A DNA stretch of 5,945 bases from Magnetovibrio sp. (GCA_016763255.1 JAESUA010000122.1:1-5945), one strand, 5' to 3'. Shown: positions 1 to 5,436, counted from the first letter of the stretch. Notes: generated from the letters alone by a model not told the origin. Translations and numbers: made by a program.

Positions 1-920
1 ATGGCAAATTCTTCACCGCCAAGACGCACCAAAACATCTTGGCCACGCAGCAAACCTTGCGCAACGCCCACAGTGCGCTTCAACACCTCATCACCCTTAA
101 TATGGCCATGGGTGTCGTTGACCGCCTTAAAATGATCAAGATCCAGCATGATCAAGGACACCGCACCGCCATCGCGTTGATGACGTTTTAAGATGTGCGC
201 GGCCAGGCCATAAAATGCCCGGCGATTATAGGCTCCGGTTAACGAATCTCGCTCGGCCTGCTCACGCAGATCCTTGTGTAGATATTCCGTAATCAACGCA
301 ATATAGCCCATCGCCATCAGCATGACGGTGGCAATGGCGGAGGCGTACATGAACTGCGAATTGGGCCCGCTATCAAGAATTCCGCCTTCCGTCACACCTC
401 CCACAACAACGCCCAGGTGAATAATATTTTTCACCATATTCAGGGCCATAAGCGCCCCAATGAGCTTGGCAAAAACATAGTCCTCATCACGATGTCGGGG
501 CCACAAAGCGTGAAGAGTGAAGACATTAAAAAAGGTGAGATAAGTGGACACGATGCCCGCACGCATCGAAAAATTCGGCTCACCCACAGTCCAAAATGAC
601 AAGGCGACGAGAAACACGACCGCAAAACCGATAAACGGCAAATATGGAATAACTCTGCGACCCATAAATTTTTGGGTTCCTCGCAGGTTGAAGTAAAACG
701 CCGCTAACAAAAAACCGTTCCCAGCCAAAACGGATGCAAGCAAGGGTATAGAAGTTCGCGAGGCAAATAAAAACAATGCAATGCCAGCCAGAAAAAAGCC
801 CCGTGCCCAATCACCAACACCGGGAACGTCTTTGTTGACGTACCACGCAATCGTAAGAACACACGTTGCAAAAATTAATGTAGCGGCCAAAACAGACAGC
901 AGTGTGAAGGTGTCTAGCAT
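1..920 (-). CDS. Membrane-anchored diguanylate cyclase (GGDEF), 3' end cut by window edge
   Basis: The frame is open from ATG at 920 to the window edge: 306 codons with no stop, so the C-terminus is missing. Residues 1 to about 212 are very hydrophobic and make roughly six or seven membrane helices; I recognise no named sensor domain there. A GGDEF domain follows: DSLTGAYNRRAF (225-236 region), the metal-binding stretch LDLDHFKAVND (259-269), GHIKGDEVL, and the active-site signature GGEEF at 301-305. An RxxD inhibitory site (R292-G-Q-D295) lies five residues before the signature, so the enzyme should make cyclic di-GMP from two GTP and be open to product inhibition. The domain would face the cytoplasm. 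Whether an EAL domain follows cannot be seen. The ribosome binding site is weak (GGGACTGAG, about 5 bases from ATG), but no other start fits better. The gene is transcribed away from the nirK-leader repeat. The signal it senses is unknown. Confidence 0.93.
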   Translation of the reverse strand, partial: MLDTFTLLSVLAATLIFATCVLTIAWYVNKDVPGVGDWARGFFLAGIALFLFASRTSIPLLASVLAGNGFLLAAFYFNLRGTQKFMGRRVIPYLPFIGFAVVFLVALSFWTVGEPNFSMRAGIVSTYLTFFNVFTLHALWPRHRDEDYVFAKLIGALMALNMVKNIIHLGVVVGGVTEGGILDSGPNSQFMYASAIATVMLMAMGYIALITEYLHKDLREQAERDSLTGAYNRRAFYGLAAHILKRHQRDGGAVSLIMLDLDHFKAVNDTHGHIKGDEVLKRTVGVAQGLLRGQDVLVRLGGEEFA

Positions 921-948
921 CGTATCTCAGTCCCGATATTGCAGTACG

Positions 949-957
949 CCCCCCCCC
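949..957. repeat. Homopolymer tract, nine C (G9 in the diguanylate cyclase leader)
   Basis: Nine consecutive C on the plus strand, read as G9 on the minus strand. It falls just after the predicted transcript start and about 29 bases before the cyclase start codon, so length changes would alter the 5' leader and not the protein. Confidence 0.9.
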
Positions 958-967
958 AATTCGCGTA

Positions 968-995
968 CTTATATACGAGTGCCATATTGGGTCAA
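968..995 (-). promoter_or_regulatory. Sigma70-type promoter for the diguanylate cyclase gene
   Basis: Reading the minus strand, TTGACC (995-990) and TATAAG (973-968) are separated by 16 bases. Each differs from the sigma70 consensus at one position. The predicted start of transcription is near 961, giving a leader of about 40 bases before ATG at 920. The promoter points away from the nirK-leader repeat. Confidence 0.6.
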
Positions 996-1069
996 CCAAG
1001 CCAACAAACTGAATGTTACAGTATCTAAGTTTGGCACATAGAGGGCAACTCAACACTGCATAAACACCT

Positions 1070-1281
1070 AAATTACGATGAATTCATGCGTCACTCCTCC
1101 CATGTAGGAAACAGCCTAAAACTGACGCTAATGCACCCGTGGTGGGCCCATCCCGCATTTTATGCAAAAAAAGTGACAAGAATGGCGTTGAGAAGACTCA
1201 AAAACCTTCTTGACCCAATCTAAAAGGGAATGATCAAAATGCAAAAACTCACCAGAAGACAGCTCTTAAAAACTGGTGGGG
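1070..1281 (+). repeat. Direct repeat copy A: duplicated nirK leader and first codons
   Basis: This block aligns with 3777-3988 at a constant offset of 2707 bases and no gaps. By hand count about 175 of 211 positions agree (about 83%). Weaker similarity (roughly 6-7 matches in 10) may continue left to about 1021. Identity is uneven: about 75% before the palindrome at 1188, but about 95% from 1188 to codon 11 of the reading frame. The copy keeps the palindrome, the AAGGGA ribosome binding site and the Tat-motif codons, and loses similarity at about 1281. Confidence 0.93.
1188..1201. promoter_or_regulatory. FNR/NnrR-like palindrome in leader copy A
   Basis: TTGAGAAGACTCAA is a perfect inverted repeat (TTGAG-N4-CTCAA) of the TTG-N8-CAA form bound by FNR/NnrR/Dnr-type regulators. 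It is identical to the site at 3895-3908 and lies the same distance (centre 44.5 bases) from its ATG. Its survival beside a broken gene is notable. Binding is inferred from the motif only. Confidence 0.45.
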
Positions 1282-1391
1282 AATTTGTAGCGGGAAGTGA
1301 TAAACGGCACAAAACGCCTGTTTCACCATCTCAACGCATAACGGCGACCAAATCATTTTCACAACGTGAAATTCGATCGGGTCGCCGCTAG
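1239..1391 (+). pseudogene. Truncated nirK copy: Tat-motif start only
   Basis: The first 14 codons (MQKLTRRQLLKTGG) match the intact NirK at the protein level, with two silent differences (ACT/ACC and GGG/GGT). They sit behind the same ribosome binding site (AAGGGA, 1224-1229) and the same palindrome. After codon 14 the similarity stops. The frame runs through unrelated sequence to TAG at 1389-1391, for 50 codons in all. The hydrophobic core of the signal peptide and the whole copper domain are missing, so no enzyme can be made. A 50-residue peptide with a twin-arginine motif but no hydrophobic stretch could still be translated. An in-frame ATG at 1230 would add three residues, but it lies too close to the ribosome binding site. 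I read this as a relic of a nirK duplication or rearrangement; a working small ORF is less likely but not excluded. Confidence 0.8.
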
Positions 1392-1451
1392 GTTCAAGGG
1401 CCATTGATGGCTGAATGATCTATGCCATCAAGCCGCATCTAACACCTTGGA

Positions 1452-3449
1452 TCAATTTGGGTGTTCGGTATTCAGTATCGATTCTAAGACGTTCGTCTTA
1501 TCCGAGGCCTCCGACGACTTCGGATTCAAATACACCCGGCATCCACCTTTCCAGGTTTCAAGAACCGGAATATCGCGCATGCCTATTGCGTCTTGACCTT
1601 CCAGCCCCAAAGGCGATTTTTCCAAGATGACAAAATCGGCACATTTATCAACCTCCAATGAACCAACCCATTGATCGGCGTGACATTGCCATGCCGCGTC
1701 ATAGGTAACCGCTTTGAGCGCCTCGAAAGAATTCAAGTGTTCAGCGTAATTTAATACCTGCGGGTAAGGGGTTTCGTCTTTTGGTGCGCCTTCCATGATC
1801 CGTGTTATGGATTGCTCCATCATGCGCAGCGGCCCAAATGGCGTGACCGAGTTATCACTGTGAAAACTGATTCTCATGCCTATGTCGAGTGCGGAGCGGC
1901 AACGATCCAGATCGTTCGACCGCTCTTGGCCAAAAATGGTGCTCTTGAACATCCAGCCCCAGTAACCAATGTGACCGGTGAGAAAGCTGGGGGACAAGCC
2001 TAGCTCTTTCATGTCATGAAAATTTTGATCCGCCAGCAAAGAGGCGTGTTCGATACGATTGCGCCTGCCGTAATAAGTGGTGTGATCGCTGTCGCAGCAG
2101 TTTTCCATTTGATAAGCATGTCGATAAGCGAAGATGGTGTTGTCGATGGCTTGATCACCGTTGGCGTGGATCATCAATGGCCAGCCATCCTTCATCGCCA
2201 TACTCACAAAATCAACGTAAGTCCCCAATGGGTTGTAGTTTAAAATACCCGTATTGTCCGAATGCTCCGTCAATTCATAGTTATCATCGCAGCAATACTC
2301 TTCGTGCAATGCTCCCGACAACCCTTGGTTCGAACCATCTGAGATTATTTTTAAAAATGCGAAGTTGAACAGGTCATCGCCTTCTTTTTCCTCATAGACG
2401 CGATTGTATTCATCATTGTTTTGGATCAGTTTGGTGTAATTTTCCTCATCTCGCGCGACGAGGGCCGCACCGATACGCACCGGACAGCCTGCCGAATGGC
2501 CCAAGGCTTTTAAATAATTGGGTTGATTAAAACTATTCGGGGCATCTGAATCAGCCGGTTCGACACCGGCATCGAAGATATATGTCAAACCGCGCGAAGA
2601 GGCGGTCAGAAAAATATTTTTAACGGCTTCAACCATATCCTTAGATTGCGCAATTGGCATAGCCGAAACGAACGGGACAATCTGTTCCAATTCAAACAGC
2701 AAGCCGTCTTGTTTTCTCCAACTCTCTATTTCTTCCACCAGAACATCCTTGCCTTTGCTGGCGTAGAATTCGATACATACATCAAATGCCAAATTGTTGA
2801 CATATGCGATGTGCACCGATGTGTTCATAACCAACGCCGGATAATCGTTCAGGCCGTTGTCCTCAAACACGGACATATTGAATTCTTTATCCCCATAAAG
2901 CAGCGACGGATCCAAGTTGCTTCCCCCAACCCAGGGAGTTGGACCCGCATCGTTATTGGCTTCTGCGACCTTTATATTTTCTGCATCGCGCAACTCATCA
3001 AAACGCACCGTCAGCTTCTCCACAACGCTAGATATTGTATATTTTTCCCCAATCAAATCTTGGCCACGAAAAGGACTTAGATCCAACCCCCAGCTGTCAA
3101 AGAGTGTCGTCGGCAGAATATGCACGTGCGGATCGATTAACCCCGGCAGCAAGGTTTGCTCCCCGGTTAACACTTGCACATCTGCACCTGGCAGAGCCTC
3201 ACGGACATCCTTGAGCGCTCCCGTGGCGACCACCTTGCCATCCTTGATGCCCAAAGCTTCAACCATTACATCATCCCCCCCCTCAAGGGTTTGGATGGTG
3301 CTGCCAACAAAAATCAAACCATTGGGCCCATCTGTTTTCGTCGGTTTGGGCCAAGTGGGGAGTTCATTGGCTAACAATTTCGGAGTGTTCTCCTTCCACA
3401 GTGGATTTCCGCAAGCACAACCTAAGCCTTCGTGGTGTGTGTGTGTCAT
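1452..3449 (-). CDS. Amidohydrolase family 3 (YtcJ-like) metal-dependent hydrolase
   Basis: This 665-residue protein has the full layout of amidohydrolase-3 enzymes. A beta-sandwich segment begins near 44 (GLIFVGSTIQTL) and closes near 596 with GSLEVDKCADFVIL. Between them is a TIM barrel with the metal-binding HxH (PGLIDPHVH, H108/H110), a lysine in AFLKIISDGS (K367), H428 in MIHANGDQAID, H468 in RIEHASLL, and D532 in FHSDNSVTPFGP. It should hydrolyse C-N bonds in the cytosol; no signal peptide is seen and the substrate is unknown. The first 43 residues are an extra N-terminal arm rich in His and Cys (THTHHEGLGCACG). The start is supported by AGAGGA (3465-3460), 10 bases before ATG. An (AC)6 repeat lies within the first codons and a G8 tract in codons 56-59. 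The gene stands alone, opposite in direction to nirK, and is flanked by the two nirK-leader repeats. Confidence 0.93.
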   Translation of the reverse strand: MTHTHHEGLGCACGNPLWKENTPKLLANELPTWPKPTKTDGPNGLIFVGSTIQTLEGGDDVMVEALGIKDGKVVATGALKDVREALPGADVQVLTGEQTLLPGLIDPHVHILPTTLFDSWGLDLSPFRGQDLIGEKYTISSVVEKLTVRFDELRDAENIKVAEANNDAGPTPWVGGSNLDPSLLYGDKEFNMSVFEDNGLNDYPALVMNTSVHIAYVNNLAFDVCIEFYASKGKDVLVEEIESWRKQDGLLFELEQIVPFVSAMPIAQSKDMVEAVKNIFLTASSRGLTYIFDAGVEPADSDAPNSFNQPNYLKALGHSAGCPVRIGAALVARDEENYTKLIQNNDEYNRVYEEKEGDDLFNFAFLKIISDGSNQGLSGALHEEYCCDDNYELTEHSDNTGILNYNPLGTYVDFVSMAMKDGWPLMIHANGDQAIDNTIFAYRHAYQMENCCDSDHTTYYGRRNRIEHASLLADQNFHDMKELGLSPSFLTGHIGYWGWMFKSTIFGQERSNDLDRCRSALDIGMRISFHSDNSVTPFGPLRMMEQSITRIMEGAPKDETPYPQVLNYAEHLNSFEALKAVTYDAAWQCHADQWVGSLEVDKCADFVILEKSPLGLEGQDAIGMRDIPVLETWKGGCRVYLNPKSSEASDKTNVLESILNTEHPN

Positions 3450-3776
3450 GAGATCTATTTCCTCTACCTGTTAAACAACCCACGCCATTTTCAAAGCGAT
3501 GGGAGCACTTAGGAAATATAAATTAACTCCACACAAGAACACAACCTATAGGTATATAAAATATGACGTCAGCACGCTATGTAACGAGATCGTTGCCGCC
3601 ACCAATGTCGGCGCTTACGAGCGCAGCCCGGTTGAGGGGGGACAGCCTTCCACTACGAAGTGCGGTTACGTCCCTGCCTCTCATTTATTAAAGTCAGCGT
3701 TTGTGTAATCACGTCCAGGGACTGCCTTTATCAAAGCTATGTACACCGAGGATAACGTTACACCGCCAAAACAACA
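3450..3776. other. Intergenic stretch without a recognisable gene
   Basis: This holds the amidohydrolase ribosome binding site and candidate promoter at its left end and the faint outer edge of the nirK-leader repeat at its right end (from about 3728). The middle, about 3585-3680, is visibly richer in GC than its flanks. It contains a small hairpin (GCGCT-TACG-AGCGC, 3611-3624) and a G6 run (3636-3641). A 69-codon frame at 3499-3708 lacks a ribosome binding site and resembles nothing I know, so I do not call it a gene. The area may be debris of a lost gene or mobile element, but this is a guess. Confidence 0.5.
3515..3544 (-). promoter_or_regulatory. Candidate promoter for the amidohydrolase gene
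   Basis: On the minus strand TTGTGT (3544-3539) and TATATT (3520-3515) are 18 bases apart, with a predicted start near 3508 and a leader of about 59 bases. The -35 element is a weak match and the -10 a good one. The same pair of hexamers with the same spacing precedes the membrane-protein gene at 5420-5449, which adds modest support. Confidence 0.3.
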
Positions 3777-3894
3777 AAATTATAGTGGATTTATGCATCG
3801 TTCCCCCCATGTAGGAAACAGCCAAAAACTGCCCCCAAACCACCCGTGGCAGGGACATATCGCATTCTATGGAAAAATAGTGACGGGTGAGTCG

Positions 3895-3908
3895 TTGAGA
3901 AGACTCAA
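3895..3908. promoter_or_regulatory. FNR/NnrR-like palindrome upstream of nirK
   Basis: TTGAGAAGACTCAA is a perfect TTGAG-N4-CTCAA inverted repeat. It fits the TTG-N8-CAA form of nitric-oxide or oxygen responsive CRP/FNR regulators, which commonly control nirK. Its centre is only 44.5 bases from the ATG at 3946. The usual -41.5 activator placement would then put the transcript start at about 3943, downstream of the ribosome binding site. So either the spacing is unusual, the site acts by repression, or it forms an RNA hairpin in the leader (5-bp stem, AAGA loop). Confidence 0.5.
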
Positions 3909-3930
3909 TAACCTTCTTGGCCCAATCTAA

Positions 3931-3937
3931 AAGGGAG
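3931..3937 (+). promoter_or_regulatory. Ribosome binding site deciding the nirK start
   Basis: AAGGGAG lies 8 bases before ATG at 3946. An in-frame GTG at 3937 overlaps this site and so cannot be its start, which makes the ATG the better choice. The same site and spacing occur in the truncated copy before 1239. Confidence 0.8.
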
Positions 3938-3945
3938 TGACCAAA

Positions 3946-5106
3946 ATGCAAAAACTCACCAGAAGACAGCTCTTAAAAACCGGTGGTGCGGCCTTTGCCG
4001 CACCCATTTTTGCACAAGCGGGCGTGCAAGTGGCCCATGCCGAAACCATGGATATATCTAAACTCAAACGCATTACACAAAAAATGGTCGCCCCTCCGGG
4101 CGTGCCCAAGCATGAACTGATGGCCACGGGGGGACCGAAAATTGTTGAAGTCCGCTTGGTGGTTGAAGAAAAATTGGTCACCATCGACGGCGACGGCACC
4201 ACCATGTGGGCGATGACGTTCAACGGATCTGTCCCCGGCCCCATGATCGTGTGCCACCAAGACGATTATGTCGAGCTCACCTTGGTCAATCCGGAAAGCA
4301 ACGTCCTGGAACACAACATCGACCTGCATGCCTCAACGGGGGCCTTGGGCGGTGCCGAATTGACCCATGTTGCGCCCGGTGAAGAAGCCGTGCTGCGCTT
4401 CAAGGCCGTCAAGGCCGGGGTGTTTTGCTATCACTGCGCACCGGGTGGTGAGATGATTCCGCTGCATGTGGTTTCGGGCATGGCGGGCACCATCATGGTC
4501 CTGCCACGCAAAGGTTTGCGAGACGCCAACGGAAAATCCATCACATATGACAAGGTCTGGCACATTGGGGAGAACGACTACTACATCCCCAAAGATGCGG
4601 ACGGTAACTATAAGTCCTACGAAGACTTAGTCGATTCCATGTCCGATACGCTCGAAGTCATGCATGGCTTCATCCCCACCCACGTGGTGCTGGGCGGAGC
4701 AGCGTTTGCCTATACCGGCGATAACGCGCTGAAATCCAAGGTCGGTGAAACCGTGCTGATCGTGCACATGCAGGCCAACAACCCGTCCCAGCCGCACCTG
4801 ATCGGCGGCCACGGCGATTATGTGTGGGCCGATGGATCGTTCGAATCCCCACCGCGTGAAGGGCTTGAAACCTACTGGCTCGCTGGGGGCAGTGCCGGGG
4901 CCATGATCTACACCTTCCGCCAGCCCGGACTTTACGTTTACCTCAACCACAACCTCATCAAAGCCATCTTGAGCGGGGCCGCAGCCCACATCGAGGTCGA
5001 AGGCAAGTGGGACGATGATTTGATGACCGCAGTTAAAGAAGCCGGGCCGATCATGGGCAACGCGCAAAATTTTCCAATGCGCAGCATGGCTCCCGAAAAC
5101 GCGTAA
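3946..5106 (+). CDS. nirK: Copper-containing nitrite reductase, class I
   Basis: This 386-residue periplasmic enzyme reduces nitrite to nitric oxide, the NO-forming step of denitrification. A Tat signal (TRRQLLKTGG, residues 5-14) ends in a likely cleavage site after AHA (30-32). Two cupredoxin domains follow. Type 1 copper ligands are H123, C164, H174 and M179; type 2 ligands are H128, H163 and H335; the catalytic pair is D126 (HNIDLHA) and H284 (PHLIGGHGD). The motif HCAPGGEMIPLHVVSGM marks class I, the form active as a trimer. L173 replaces the Trp usually next to the type 1 His. Residues from about 372 to the stop are not typical NirK sequence and are the antisense of an acetyltransferase relic. 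The ATG is chosen by its ribosome binding site. An FNR/NnrR-like palindrome upstream suggests induction at low oxygen with nitrogen oxides. No other denitrification gene is adjacent and no clear terminator is seen. Confidence 0.97.
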   Translation: MQKLTRRQLLKTGGAAFAAPIFAQAGVQVAHAETMDISKLKRITQKMVAPPGVPKHELMATGGPKIVEVRLVVEEKLVTIDGDGTTMWAMTFNGSVPGPMIVCHQDDYVELTLVNPESNVLEHNIDLHASTGALGGAELTHVAPGEEAVLRFKAVKAGVFCYHCAPGGEMIPLHVVSGMAGTIMVLPRKGLRDANGKSITYDKVWHIGENDYYIPKDADGNYKSYEDLVDSMSDTLEVMHGFIPTHVVLGGAAFAYTGDNALKSKVGETVLIVHMQANNPSQPHLIGGHGDYVWADGSFESPPREGLETYWLAGGSAGAMIYTFRQPGLYVYLNHNLIKAILSGAAAHIEVEGKWDDDLMTAVKEAGPIMGNAQNFPMRSMAPENA

Positions 5107-5269
5107 CTGTAGAACACGTTGTTGCGCAAAAATTGAGTGGGGTCATCAAAATCGCTGTAATAGCGATAGTCCCCCACCGTCACATTCGTGGTGTGGTTTG
5201 TTCGATTAAGGGTTTGAGGAAGACCGTGTTGGTAAACCCCTCGATGGGAAACAGCTTATCTGCATTCAT
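5058..5269 (-). pseudogene. 5' remnant of a Vat/CatB-type xenobiotic acetyltransferase gene
   Basis: Read from ATG at 5269 the minus strand gives LFPIEGFTNTVFLKPLI and then meets TGA at 5182-5180. Shifting one base near 5186-5200 restores the family sequence NVTVGDYRYYSDFDDP, then NNVFYSYAFSG and LRIGKFCAL. This order (PIEG, FLKP, VGDYxYY, IGKFC) is the N-terminus of hexapeptide-repeat acetyltransferases such as Vat (streptogramin A) and CatB (chloramphenicol). Similarity ends at about 5058. The hexapeptide-repeat barrel with the catalytic His and the C-terminus are missing, and I do not find them elsewhere in the window. The product is therefore dead twice over, by a frameshift and by truncation. 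The last 46 or so bases lie inside the 3' end of nirK on the other strand. An ATG at 5284 is an alternative start. The family assignment rests on motif recall, not a search. Confidence 0.75.
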
Positions 5270-5270
5270 A

Positions 5271-5436
5271 TCATGCCCAATCATTTGAAACGTAACGCCC
5301 CAGTATCTGTGACGCATCAAAATACTTCGTTAAAGCCCCCCCCATAGAGCGCTACCTGCATTGTGGTATCATAATATTTTTCCCGCATTGGATTATATTG
5401 TGCATGACAAGGTGGCACATTGTGTGATTGTCTCAC
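5271..5436 (-). other. Possible broken reading frame upstream of the acetyltransferase relic
   Basis: From GTG at 5436 the minus strand is open through a G8 tract (5343-5336) and soon stops at TGA. If one G is removed, the frame continues another 20 codons (ending GRYVSNDWA) and stops at TGA 5273-5271, one base before the acetyltransferase ATG. That TGA-T-ATG layout is typical of coupled genes. The joined 54-residue product is not recognised. It has no strong ribosome binding site and it overlaps the leader of the plus-strand gene, so chance is a real alternative. Confidence 0.22.
5336..5343. repeat. Homopolymer tract, eight C
   Basis: Eight C on the plus strand, G8 on the minus strand. It lies in the gap between the acetyltransferase relic and the membrane-protein gene, at the point where the possible upstream minus-strand frame changes phase. 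Confidence 0.9.

Larger units (their letters stand above)
3777..3988 (+). repeat. Direct repeat copy B: working nirK leader and first codons
   Basis: This is the partner of 1070-1281, in the same orientation and 2707 bases away. It ends inside the nirK signal-peptide codons. The pair frames the amidohydrolase, so recombination between them would delete 2.7 kb and join the diguanylate cyclase flank directly to nirK. Confidence 0.93.

Noticed and set aside
1392..1450. Possible further nirK fragments (MIY followed by KPH) after the truncated copy
   Set aside because: The resemblance to the NirK MIYTF region is only a few residues, with stop codons nearby, and no copper-ligand motif can be placed.
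1485..1500. Palindrome TAAGACG-TT-CGTCTTA as a terminator
   Set aside because: It lies inside the last codons of the amidohydrolase, before the stop codon on that strand, and no T run follows.
2646..3474. Long plus-strand open frames of 144 and 185 codons opposite the amidohydrolase
   Set aside because: They lie wholly or almost wholly antisense to a well-supported enzyme gene, have no ribosome binding site and show no protein-like motif.
3499..3708. A 69-codon plus-strand frame between the amidohydrolase and nirK
   Set aside because: It has no ribosome binding site, no recognised motif and mixed composition along its length. I treated it as chance or unidentified debris.
3709..3760. Minus-strand text VHSFDKGSPWT, faintly like the HSDxGSxxT motif of IS3-type integrases
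   Set aside because: The match is about ten residues with an extra Phe, no further integrase sequence flanks it, and the DNA also aligns weakly with the nirK-leader repeat.
3937..3945. GTG at 3937 as the nirK start
   Set aside because: It overlaps the AAGGGAG ribosome binding site, which sits at the proper distance for ATG at 3946 and is kept in the duplicate.
4627..5067. A 146-codon minus-strand frame opposite nirK
   Set aside because: It is a His/Gly-rich mirror of the nirK codons with no start signal or recognisable domain. Only the separate frame across 5058-5186 carries family motifs.
5398..5410. TTGTGCATGACAA as another FNR/NnrR box
   Set aside because: The half sites are seven bases apart instead of eight and the arms are not symmetric beyond TTG/CAA.
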